A stretch of DNA of 64,000 nt from Bradyrhizobium sp. Ghvi. Lineage in GTDB: Bacteria > Pseudomonadota > Alphaproteobacteria > Rhizobiales > Xanthobacteraceae. The notes under the pieces are model-generated. The model was not told where the DNA came from and made no database searches. It was given only the letters and a program-made list of their open reading frames with translations. This document shows, in pieces, positions 52,680 through 60,362 of the stretch. The number at the start of each line of letters is the position of its first letter. Position 1 is the first letter of the stretch. A program made the position numbers and the translations under genes. The stretch is from contig NZ_FOVU01000007.1 of the NCBI RefSeq assembly GCF_900115265.1, positions 186,001-250,000 on the forward strand. The letters are read 5' to 3'.

Positions 52680-53351
52680 CTATCCTGGCCTATCATGGCT
52701 TCTGCGCGCTCGGAGGCTGCTGCCGAGCCACCTGCCAAAGGCGGCGGTCGCGAGAACAGGCACCAGCAACGGCGGCACATAGAAGATCGCGATGTAGGCC
52801 TGGCCGGCATCACGGACACCGCTGGCGATTGCCGCGCCCCAGATGCCATGCACCATGGCAACCAGCGCCAAAGCCATCGTGGCGACGACGCCGCCGAAGC
52901 TGCCGGTTGCAGCCGCGGCCCCGAGCGACCACGCGAGCAGGACCAGATAGAGCCCGATCCCGACCTTGTCTGAGCCATTCGTCACGAGAAGCAGAACAAA
53001 TGCTGTTGCCGCGAACGCGATCCCGCCGGCGTGCACGATCGCCGTCCGCTCCGTACCAAGGCGTCGCGCATCCGCGGTGACGAGACGCACGTAGCTGCTG
53101 CCGGCCAATGCCACGAGCCCGCTGGTGACGCCGTCGGCTCCCAATCCGTAGAGCGCGCCCGACAAAGCGCCGTCGAGCGACAAGCGAGAGAAGTACAAGG
53201 CTCCCCACGCGCCGAAGCCGAGAGCGGAAAGGCCAGCCGCGACAAGGTGGGAACGGGTCAGCATGAACAGGCCGGCGCCGGTCAGCAGCGGCAACAGCGG
53301 CTCGACGACAATGAGGTAGAGCAGCTTGAGCAGGTCGAGTGACGATCCCAA
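52680..53351 (-). CDS. Hypothetical multi-spanning membrane protein
   Basis: A 223-residue protein with about six or seven hydrophobic helices (LLYLIVVEPLLPLLTGAGLF, IAFAATAFVLLLVT, MALALVAMVHGIWGAAIAS and others) and a basic C-terminus. The codon pattern looks coding and the helices are convincing, but I recognise no family. It stands alone on the minus strand between repeats. Confidence 0.65.
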   Translation of the reverse strand: MGSSLDLLKLLYLIVVEPLLPLLTGAGLFMLTRSHLVAAGLSALGFGAWGALYFSRLSLDGALSGALYGLGADGVTSGLVALAGSSYVRLVTADARRLGTERTAIVHAGGIAFAATAFVLLLVTNGSDKVGIGLYLVLLAWSLGAAAATGSFGGVVATMALALVAMVHGIWGAAIASGVRDAGQAYIAIFYVPPLLVPVLATAAFGRWLGSSLRARRSHDRPG

Positions 53352-53665
53352 TCCGTCTCGCGTCTGTGCACGCGCCTCCGACTCATCCGACCCTTAGTCG
53401 GAGTCTCGGCTCAACTGGTTCATCAGCGAAATTGGTCGCTCGGCCTCCGCTCAGGGGCAAAAGCGCCGATTTGGCCGGCGGTAGAGCACTTCCGGTTTAC
53501 CCCCGGCTGCTGACATCTCGCTGCGACGTGCCAACGGAAACGATCGGCCACAAGCAGTCATGCTCTGGTCAAGCATGGGATTTCTGCTCGACACCGAAAG
53601 CTGGCATTGGCGCATTTGTGAGTACACGCCTAGCTAGCGAACGAAGCCGTAGTCGGCGCGCCGAT
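53352..53665. repeat. Intergenic region with degenerate repeat copy 2
   Basis: The gap before the dioxygenase gene holds the second copy of the degenerate repeat (53455-53516: GCAAAAGCGCC ... CTTCCGGTTTACCCCC). The rest shows no gene. The region is AT-richer near its right end. Confidence 0.55.
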
Positions 53666-53679
53666 TTGACCTGAATCAA
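53666..53679. promoter_or_regulatory. FixK/FNR box before the extradiol dioxygenase gene
   Basis: TTGACCTGAATCAA matches TTGA(C/T)-N4-ATCAA. The centre is about 72 bases before the GTG start, nearly the same distance as for the boxes before the VOC-hydroxylase operon and the MDR gene. Confidence 0.6.
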
Positions 53680-53744
53680 TTGTCGTCGCAATCGCAATCA
53701 CTACGATCACAAGAACGACAATAAATCAGGGAAGGAAGACCTCC

Positions 53745-54590
53745 GTGGGAGAGATCGTGCTGGCCGCCAAGATCGCGCACGTCCCCTCGATCATGATTTC
53801 CGAACGGGACGGTCCCCTGAAGGGGAAGCGGGATGCCGCGATAGCGGCGCTGCGCGAGATCGGCAAGCGGGCGCGCGAGCGAGGCGCCGACACGTTCCTG
53901 GTGTTCGACACGCACTGGATCTCGAACTTCGGCTGCCACATGAACGCCAATGCGCGTCATCGCGGGGTCTACACCAGCCACGAAGCTCCGCACATGATCC
54001 AGAACATGGCGTACGACTATCCGGGCGATCCCGAGCTTGGCGACGCTATCGCGGCAGAGGCCGCCAGGGACGGCCTTCAGGTGCTGGCCCACAAGGTCGA
54101 GACCTTGCCGCTCGAATACGGCACCATCGTGCCGATGCATTACATGAACGAACGTGGCTGGGCGCGCGTCCTCTCGGTCGCCGCACCGATCTTCGCCGCC
54201 GTCGAGGAGAACCGCAAATTCGGGGCCGCTTGTGCCAGGGCGATCGTGGCGTCCGGTCGCAAGGTCGCCGTGCTCGCGTCCGGTTCGATGTCGCACAAGC
54301 TCGTATCCAACGAGCAGGTCGGCGACAGACAGTGGGAACAGGTCGGCAGCGAATTCAACCGGCAGATGGACCTGCGCGTTCTCGACCTCTGGAAGGAGCG
54401 GCGCTATGCCGAATTCGTCCGCATGCTTCCGGAGTATTCGACCAAGTGCAACGGCGAAGCCTTGATGGCGGACACGCACATGATGTTCGGGCTGCTGGGA
54501 TGGGACGGCTACAAAGGGGAAACGGAGCTGCTGTGCCCCTACTTCCCGTCGTCAGGCAGCGGCCAGATCATTGCCGAACACCATCTCTGA
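53745..54590 (+). CDS. hpaD: 3,4-dihydroxyphenylacetate (homoprotocatechuate) 2,3-dioxygenase
   Basis: A 281-residue LigB-type extradiol dioxygenase that cleaves homoprotocatechuate with O2. It aligns by eye with Escherichia coli HpaD from the start: His12 (AAKIAHVPS) and His57 (VFDTHW) are the likely iron ligands, followed by GVYTSHEAPH, EYGTIVPMHYMNE, VLASGSMSHK and MLPEYSTKCNGEALMADTHM. The start is GTG with GGAAGGAAG upstream. None of the other hpa pathway genes is near, so it is an orphan. A FixK/FNR box precedes it although the enzyme needs oxygen. Confidence 0.92.
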   Translation: MGEIVLAAKIAHVPSIMISERDGPLKGKRDAAIAALREIGKRARERGADTFLVFDTHWISNFGCHMNANARHRGVYTSHEAPHMIQNMAYDYPGDPELGDAIAAEAARDGLQVLAHKVETLPLEYGTIVPMHYMNERGWARVLSVAAPIFAAVEENRKFGAACARAIVASGRKVAVLASGSMSHKLVSNEQVGDRQWEQVGSEFNRQMDLRVLDLWKERRYAEFVRMLPEYSTKCNGEALMADTHMMFGLLGWDGYKGETELLCPYFPSSGSGQIIAEHHL

Positions 54591-54614
54591 AGCAGCTTCA
54601 CTCAGGCTCCAGGA

Positions 54615-54824
54615 CTAGCGGCGACGCGCGATCCAGCGCCCGACGAGAAACGCGACAAGGAGTGCCGTCAAGGGCGCCTTGACCGTCAGCTCTCGCAATT
54701 GGTCGGCCCAGCGCATCGCGGCATTCTCGGAGCCCGACTTCCGAGCGGGAGCCTGCTCCAAATTGCCCTCGTCATTCGTCAGCCCCGAGGCTTCCGTCAT
54801 CGCCTCGACTTCTTTCATGTCCAT
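54615..54824 (-). CDS. Small single-span membrane protein
   Basis: A 69-residue protein (MDMKEVEAMTEASGLTNDEG at the start) with one C-terminal helix (VKAPLTALLVAFLVGRWIARR). GGAGG lies 6 bases before the ATG. The layout resembles the DUF883-like/ElaB class, in which an amphipathic N-terminus precedes a tail anchor, but I cannot prove it. Convergent with hpaD. Confidence 0.72.
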   Translation of the reverse strand: MDMKEVEAMTEASGLTNDEGNLEQAPARKSGSENAAMRWADQLRELTVKAPLTALLVAFLVGRWIARRR

Positions 54825-54993
54825 GCGCGTCCTCCGATCCTGGTGCGGTTGCGGAACAACCGGCTTGATTTCCTATGCCGGTCCGCACCGCATGGGCGGC
54901 GATCTCGTACGGAACCAATGGCCGTTGAAACGGCCATGGCGGCGGCATTCACGCGACCTATATGTTCGTCGAACATCCCGCCGTACCGCTGCC

Positions 54994-55737
54994 TTGAAGA
55001 AGCCCTTGCTCGTCTTTCTGTTCCTCGTCTTCGCCCCGCTCGCCGCATCTGCCGCGAGATATTGGTGGCTGGCCGATGACCGCGGCAATTGGCAGACGGC
55101 CGACCGCTCTAGCGCCGGCCTCCTGCAGCCCGCGGCGGCGCATCCCGACGCCGTCATCCGGGTGTTTGCCGCACGCACGGTGAGATGGCGCGGCATCTTC
55201 GCCGTTCACAGCTGGATCGTGGTCAAGGAGAAGAATGCGTCGGCCTATACGCGATATGATTACACGGCGTGGGGCGATCCGATCCGCACCAACGGCTTCG
55301 CTCCGGACGGGCGGTGGTTTGGCGCCGGGCCCGAAACGATCGTGGCCCTCGATGGTGAGCGAGCCGAGGCGCTCATCCCCAAGATCCGATACGTGATCGA
55401 AACCTACAAGTTCCGCGCCTATGGAGATTACAGCGCCTGGCCGGGGCCCAACTCGAACACCTTCGTCCAGGCCGCACTGGATTCCGTCCCCGAGCTGCGC
55501 GCCGTCCTTCCTCCGACGGCAATCGGCAAGGACTTCCCCTATACGGGCAAATGGTTTGGCCTGTCGCCGTCAGGGACTGGCGTCTACGCCTCCCTTGCCG
55601 GATTCGTCGGCCTCAAGGTCGGCTGGATCGAGGGACTGGAGATCAACTTCTTAGGCGCCGTCCTCGGGGTCGACATCAGGCGTCCCGCGCTCAAGCTGCC
55701 GGGGCTCGGACGCTTCGGAATAGCCGCCGGCGTGTAG
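54994..55737 (+). CDS. DUF3750 family protein, exported
   Basis: A 247-residue protein with a signal peptide (LKKPLLVFLFLVFAPLAASA) and the family segments AARTVRWRGIFAVHSWIVVK, YTRYDYTAWGDPIRTNG, YRAYGDYSAWPGPNSNTFVQ-like FRAYGDYSAWPGPNSNTF. The HSW and PGPNSNTF motifs suggest an NlpC/P60-like or DUF-type hydrolase core, unproven. The start is a TTG at 54994, because no ATG exists near the signal peptide. Confidence 0.8.
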   Translation: MKKPLLVFLFLVFAPLAASAARYWWLADDRGNWQTADRSSAGLLQPAAAHPDAVIRVFAARTVRWRGIFAVHSWIVVKEKNASAYTRYDYTAWGDPIRTNGFAPDGRWFGAGPETIVALDGERAEALIPKIRYVIETYKFRAYGDYSAWPGPNSNTFVQAALDSVPELRAVLPPTAIGKDFPYTGKWFGLSPSGTGVYASLAGFVGLKVGWIEGLEINFLGAVLGVDIRRPALKLPGLGRFGIAAGV

Positions 55738-55850
55738 CGTGTAACGGATGAGCTGGCGCAAGCGGCCCCTCGCCTGAGCAACCGTGTTCGACCTGTCATG
55801 ACAAATCGCTAGCTTCGCACCCGGGTCGGTCAAACTCGAAAGGACAATCC

Positions 55851-56063
55851 ATGGAATTGAAAGCCGGCGATATCGTCATGCTGAAATCGGGCGGCCAGCC
55901 GTTGACGGTCGCGGAGGTCAAGGGCGACGACGTGCTCTGCATCTGGATGGGCATGGAAGGCGACCTCTTCCGCGAGACGCTGCCGCTCGCCACGCTCGTT
56001 CAGGTGGAAGAGGACGAGGAGGAAGATGAGGACGACGAAGACGAGGAAGAAGACGACGAGTAG
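55851..56063 (+). CDS. DUF2158-like small protein with acidic tail
   Basis: A 70-residue protein. Residues 1-50 (MELKAGDIVMLKSGGQPLTV, then CIWMGMEGDLFRETLP) match the small SH3-like DUF2158/YodC family, and the last 20 residues are almost all Glu and Asp. A low-complexity acidic tail like this is unusual for the family. AAAGGA lies 6 bases before the ATG. Confidence 0.8.
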   Translation: MELKAGDIVMLKSGGQPLTVAEVKGDDVLCIWMGMEGDLFRETLPLATLVQVEEDEEEDEDDEDEEEDDE

Positions 56064-56714
56064 CACGTCTAGGATCGCATTCTGGTCAGGCCGGGGCGCC
56101 TAGCTCCGGCACGTCAGATGTCCGCTTCTCCGCCGACGAGGGCGCAATCGCGGACATCACTAGATATGAAGGCTATCGCATATGAAGATTGGCTCGCCTG
56201 CAGCCATCCTTCGAGACGCCCGCCTTTGGCGGGCCCTCAGGATGAGGATGGCGTGTGCGGCAGCAAGTTTCCGCGAACACCGGCACGCGCCCGCATGCTC
56301 AACATAATCCGTCAGAAGCGCAGCCTCGCTCCCCCAACGGATAGGACAGTGTCAGCTGAGCGTTGAAAAGGGTGTAAGCGAACCAAGGAGGAGAAAGCGA
56401 TTCATAGCGGAAGCGCAGCTTGCCCTCCAATTCGACGCAGCCAGGATACCAAGAGGCCACGTAGAGGATTTCTTCGGTCACCGCCGTGGCTATAGGAACA
56501 AGCCGTCACACCAGCACGGATTGAGAACCGCGAGAACGTCCGCCTTGGGTCCACAACCTGACATCTCGCTGTTTCAACCTGTCATGTTGCTCCTGGCCAA
56601 AACGGCGTCAACTCCTTGAAATTCGGCGTCGCCGGAGAATCGGGCAACCGTTCGCGCAAGCAACCGGATTGGTCATTTGGCCAAAGGAGAATTCCAAAGA
56701 GGGCAGTCTCGAGC
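56064..56714. other. Gene-poor interval with repeat fragments
   Basis: About 650 bases. It holds a palindromic fragment at 56199-56249 (CATCCTTCGAG / CTCAGGATG family) and AACCTGACATCTCGCTGTTT near 56555, related to the degenerate repeat at 53.4 kb. A short ORF on the minus strand at 56299-56481 reads VASWYPGCVELEGKLRFRYE and could be a porin fragment, but the evidence is too weak to call. Confidence 0.4.
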
Positions 56715-56728
56715 TTGATCTGGATCAA
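56715..56728. promoter_or_regulatory. FixK/FNR box before the MDR gene
   Basis: TTGATCTGGATCAA is a perfect FNR/FixK palindrome, the same 14 bases as the box at 49853. Its centre is about 77 bases before the MDR start, so a transcript starting about 41 bases from the centre would have a 35-base leader. Confidence 0.65.
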
Positions 56729-56797
56729 TTCCATTGATGCGGACTGGCAGCAGCCTGACCGTTCCGCGCTGGATGTTGGGATGCATGGAGATCGGTC

Positions 56798-57841
56798 ATG
56801 ATGGAGCAGCGCAACCGAGTTGTTCAGGTCAGCCGCTTCGGTGATCCCGGGAGATTAGAGGTGGTGGACGCTCCTCTGCCGACCGCCGGTTCGGGCGAGG
56901 TGCGCGTTCGCGTACTCGCGTCGAGTCTCAACTACACCGAGGTGTTGATCAGGCGCCATCTATATCCGCAAACGATGCGCCTCCGGCCGCCTTTCGTAAT
57001 GGGCTACGACGTGGTGGGGGCAATCGATCAGCTCGGCGAAGGCGTACACGACTTTCAGATCGGCGATCGCGTGGCCGACATGACGGTGGTCGGATCAAAT
57101 GCCGACTATCGCACGCTTCGGGCGAGCGACGTGGCCCGCGTGCCGGTGGATGTGGACGCGGCTGAAGCGGCTGCGCTGATCCTGAGCTGGACGACTGCGC
57201 ACCAGCTTCTGCACCGCGCGGCCAAGGTCCGGCGGGGCCAACGTGTGCTCGTGCACGGGGCCGCTGGTGCGGTCGGTCAGGCGCTGCTCGTGCTCGGAAG
57301 ACTGGCCGGCCTCGAGCTGTGGGGCACTGTACGCCGCGAGCACATGACGCTTGTGCAAGACCTTGGGGCAACGGCAATCGACTACCAGCATGAGGACTTC
57401 ACGCGCATTGTGCCGGGCGGGTTCGACGTCATTGTCGACGGCGTTGGCGAAGACGGCTACCGCCGCTCATACGCGGCGCTCAAACCGGGTGGCCTGCTCT
57501 GCGCCATCGGCTTTTCGGCGAGCGTACAGGCACAGCGTCGAATGCTGGCAATTTTGATGGAGATCGCGCGCCTCTACCTGTGGAGACTGTTGCCGGGCGG
57601 CAAGCGAGCCCGCTTTTACTCTGTAAATGCCATGCGGGCGCGACATCCCGCTTGGTTCAAGGAGGATTTGGAGCAACTGTTCGGGCTTCTGGCAAGTGGC
57701 GCCATCCGGCCGCGGATCGCCGAGCGGATCTCGTTCGAGGAGGTCGCCGACGCTCACCGTCGCCTAGAAGCTGGCGGTCTTGAGGGCAAGCTCGTTCTTT
57801 GTCCGGATCTCTCCTCGCGACGCAACCAGCGCGCGGCCTGA
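56798..57841 (+). CDS. Medium-chain dehydrogenase/reductase (quinone oxidoreductase-like)
   Basis: A 347-residue MDR protein without structural-zinc Cys: N-terminal GroES-like domain (GSGEVRVRVLASSLNYTEVL), Rossmann motif VLVHGAAGAVGQALLVLGRL and a C-terminal ISFEEVADAHRRLEAGGLEGKLVL. It likely reduces quinones or enones with NADPH. ATG-ATG at the start leaves a 3-base ambiguity. A perfect FixK/FNR box upstream points to low-oxygen induction. Confidence 0.92.
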   Translation: MMEQRNRVVQVSRFGDPGRLEVVDAPLPTAGSGEVRVRVLASSLNYTEVLIRRHLYPQTMRLRPPFVMGYDVVGAIDQLGEGVHDFQIGDRVADMTVVGSNADYRTLRASDVARVPVDVDAAEAAALILSWTTAHQLLHRAAKVRRGQRVLVHGAAGAVGQALLVLGRLAGLELWGTVRREHMTLVQDLGATAIDYQHEDFTRIVPGGFDVIVDGVGEDGYRRSYAALKPGGLLCAIGFSASVQAQRRMLAILMEIARLYLWRLLPGGKRARFYSVNAMRARHPAWFKEDLEQLFGLLASGAIRPRIAERISFEEVADAHRRLEAGGLEGKLVLCPDLSSRRNQRAA

Positions 57842-58065
57842 GGCGACACGCGACACGCGCAGCGGCGAGGTTTTGGTGGACATAGGGCCTGCTGGCCTTC
57901 GGGTACAAAGCAGCCTCAAGCGTCGCCAATTGCGTGGCGGGTACGGCCCATGCTCATGCAATCGACCTGTGTCACCCTCGCGTTTGCAACGATCACGCCC
58001 TGGACCAGCGCGTGATGCCGGCAGGAATATTCGACTGCGGGTACTTTTCGAGGAGCGACAACGAC

Positions 58066-58233
58066 ATGAAGCAACACACCTTCGAAGCTTTTTCCATCAC
58101 AGCGATCGGCTGGACACCGCTCGTGCTTATGGGCGCCGCGATGCCGCCAAGAGATCCCGATGAAGAGGAGGACGACGAAGACGACGATGACGCTGACGAA
58201 CCGCCGGTCGTGCGCGAGCCGGACGAAGACTAG
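58066..58233 (+). CDS. Small protein with acidic tail
   Basis: A 55-residue protein (MKQHTFEAFSITAIGWTPLV, then a Met-rich turn and a tail of about 25 residues mostly Asp and Glu). GAGGAG lies 9 bases before the ATG. It shares only the acidic-tail style with the small gene at 55851. Its hydrophobic middle is too short for a sure membrane span. Function unknown. Confidence 0.6.
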   Translation: MKQHTFEAFSITAIGWTPLVLMGAAMPPRDPDEEEDDEDDDDADEPPVVREPDED

Positions 58234-58272
58234 ACTGGCGCGTGTACTGCAGTCGGCGCTATAATATCTCCC

Positions 58273-58602
58273 ATGGGTTGGGATGCGAAAGACATAGCGC
58301 TGCTCACCAGGCTCTGGTCCGCAGGACAGAGCGCGGCGCAGATAGCGCCCCGTCTCGGGCGCAGTCGTAACGCGGTCTGCGGCATGCTGACCCGTCAGGG
58401 CCTGAAGCGCGGCCACAAGCCGCCCACAGCAAGGCCCAAGATAAGGCGCCCCCCGAAACTGAAGCCGAGGTCGTCGGCAGCCTGCGCCCGTCCAGCCCCA
58501 AAGAAGGTGTCGAGGAACACAACGGAGAGGCAGCAGCCCAAGGAATTCGGCAGGCAGCAGCTTTACGCCATGCTGGCCGAGGCGGTCAGAAATACTGGCT
58601 AG
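58273..58602 (+). CDS. Short GcrA-like protein
   Basis: A 109-residue relative of the cell cycle regulator GcrA. The N-terminal 45 residues match the GcrA HTH (MGWDAKDIALLTRLWSAGQS, then IAPRLGRSRNAVCGMLTRQG), the part that binds methylated GANTC promoters. The rest is a basic Pro/Lys/Arg-rich tail without the usual C-terminal sigma-70-contacting domain. It is therefore probably a truncated paralogue or a separate small DNA-binding protein. Confidence 0.8.
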   Translation: MGWDAKDIALLTRLWSAGQSAAQIAPRLGRSRNAVCGMLTRQGLKRGHKPPTARPKIRRPPKLKPRSSAACARPAPKKVSRNTTERQQPKEFGRQQLYAMLAEAVRNTG

Positions 58603-58672
58603 GAGCTCACCGCGAACCTATTAGCGCTGCCGGCAGTCAATATCCCCTGACCGGCTCGACGGAGAATCGACC

Positions 58673-59107
58673 ATGGCCGATGCCCACTGCCTTTGCGGTG
58701 CTCTCAAGCTCACAGCGCGAGAACCATCGATGATGGTCGTTGCCTGCCATTGTTTCGCTTGCCAAAGACGGACCGGCGCTCCATTCGGCGTCGGGGCATT
58801 CTACGCGATCGACACCGTCGAGATTTCCGGTGCGGCCACGGAATTTGTCCGCGTTGGCGATAGTGGCCGCAACGTGCGCAGTTATTTTTGCCCAACGTGC
58901 GGTTCGACAGTCTATTGGAAGCCCGATGCGCTGCCATCGATGATCGGCGTTGCCGTTGGTGCGCTGGCCGCCCCTGATTTCCCGGCCCCCGCGTTATCGG
59001 TCTTCGAGCGGTCGAAACATCATTGGGTGCATCTGGACGCGGAGATCGAACACTTTCACGAAGGCGCGATGCGAAAATATTCGCCTGACCTGACGAGAGG
59101 CGCCTGA
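58673..59107 (+). CDS. GFA (CENP-V / glutathione-dependent formaldehyde-activating) family protein
   Basis: A 144-residue zinc protein with Cys6, Cys8 (CLCG), Cys25, Cys27, Cys30 (CHCFAC) and Cys73, Cys76 (FCPTCGS), the two zinc sites of the GFA fold. Some members catalyse S-hydroxymethylglutathione formation, but most are uncharacterised, and no formaldehyde dehydrogenase is near. The ATG has GGAG upstream. Confidence 0.92.
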   Translation: MADAHCLCGALKLTAREPSMMVVACHCFACQRRTGAPFGVGAFYAIDTVEISGAATEFVRVGDSGRNVRSYFCPTCGSTVYWKPDALPSMIGVAVGALAAPDFPAPALSVFERSKHHWVHLDAEIEHFHEGAMRKYSPDLTRGA

Positions 59108-59180
59108 TCTCGTTGACCGCACCCCTCAGGGGTCGTTGGCTTTCGGCGCCACGGCGAATGAGCGAATGTGACTTCGATCG

Positions 59181-60254
59181 TCAGTCCAGCGGAACGTTCA
59201 GGCTGGTCCCTTTGACGATGATGCCGCCGCGGTTGCCGATCTCGATCGAGCCATAGCGCTGCCTGAAGCAATCGGGCAGCGGCCGGTCACCGTCCATGCT
59301 GAGCCACAGGCGCAGCAAATGACGCTTCCGGCTTGCATCGGGCCAATCGCGGAATCCGGTCCGGTCATGCAGCAGGGCGTGATTGTAGACGAACTGCATG
59401 TCGCCGGGCTGCAGCCGCATGCTGAAATGCAGCCTGGGGTCGTTTGCGAGCGCGTCGAACAGATCGAGCGCCTCGACGTGATCAGGCGTCAGCCTCGGCG
59501 CATCGGGAAAGCGCTGCGCACTGTCGATATACTGGCGCTGATAGAACCCGGTGAGGAATCCCGCATGCCAATTCAGCACCGGGATTTCGAGATAGGGCTT
59601 TTCATTGTCCGGCACCTCGCCGCGCCGGTCGGTCGCGATCGGTTCGAACAGGAGGGCGGCAAGATCGGGACGTCGTGCGTGCATTTCGTTGTAGATGGTC
59701 GACGTGCTGACGAGGAGGGAATCTCCTCCCTCCATCGCCTCGCGAATGCATAGCAGTCCGACCACGTCGGACGAATCCGTGTGGAACGTCTGCCGTTCCG
59801 AGGTCTGGTAAATCCTGACGTTCGGGTCCCTCGCATCGGCGCCGATGTCTCGGACGTGACCGAGGATGTGGCCCGCTGCGTTTTGCGAGCGCGCCGACCC
59901 GAGATGCGCGCCCACCCCGCAAAAGATCGTCGCCGCAAACTCCTGGCTGTAGTTCGCCACCGGCAGGCCGCGGATGAGTTCGAAACCGAGGCCGGTCAGG
60001 AGCTTGGTCTTGAGCTCTTCCAGATGCGCACCGAACTGCGGAAGCGGAAAGCTGTCCTTGGTGATGTCGGCGATCTTCCTGCTTCGGCCAAGATAGGATT
60101 CCGCCGCGTGCTCCAGCTCTGCGATTTCGCTTCTCCCAAGCGATACCAGCCATCGCTCAGGATGGGCCTTCATCTCGGCACCCAGCCAGGCAGACGGGAT
60201 GTCGATCTTCCCTGGAGGGCGACTGATCTCGCCCGACGCTGAGACGGCATTCAT
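59181..60254 (-). CDS. TauD/TfdA family Fe(II)/2-oxoglutarate dioxygenase
   Basis: A 357-residue oxygenase. The iron triad is His158, Asp160 (TFHTD) and His296 (LLHDRTG), with a later Arg in RHLLRLWLS for 2-oxoglutarate. It hydroxylates an unknown substrate with O2, making succinate and CO2. AGGA precedes the ATG at 60254. It lies 108 bases downstream of the FAD-cytochrome b5 gene on the same strand and may belong to one unit. Confidence 0.9.
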   Translation of the reverse strand: MNAVSASGEISRPPGKIDIPSAWLGAEMKAHPERWLVSLGRSEIAELEHAAESYLGRSRKIADITKDSFPLPQFGAHLEELKTKLLTGLGFELIRGLPVANYSQEFAATIFCGVGAHLGSARSQNAAGHILGHVRDIGADARDPNVRIYQTSERQTFHTDSSDVVGLLCIREAMEGGDSLLVSTSTIYNEMHARRPDLAALLFEPIATDRRGEVPDNEKPYLEIPVLNWHAGFLTGFYQRQYIDSAQRFPDAPRLTPDHVEALDLFDALANDPRLHFSMRLQPGDMQFVYNHALLHDRTGFRDWPDASRKRHLLRLWLSMDGDRPLPDCFRQRYGSIEIGNRGGIIVKGTSLNVPLD

Positions 60255-60362
60255 ACTTGGTTCCTGAGGAGATGGGTCGTGAGATGGGAGGGCTGCCGAC
60301 GATATTGAAGTTTGCGCACAGCGCAAGCTGACGCCGCGTGGCCTTCGCCCGTCTGGTCATGG

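Noticed and set aside
56299..56481. Short minus-strand ORF as a porin or outer-membrane remnant
   Set aside because: The peptide has some beta-like segments but no clear family match by eye, and no ribosome-binding site.
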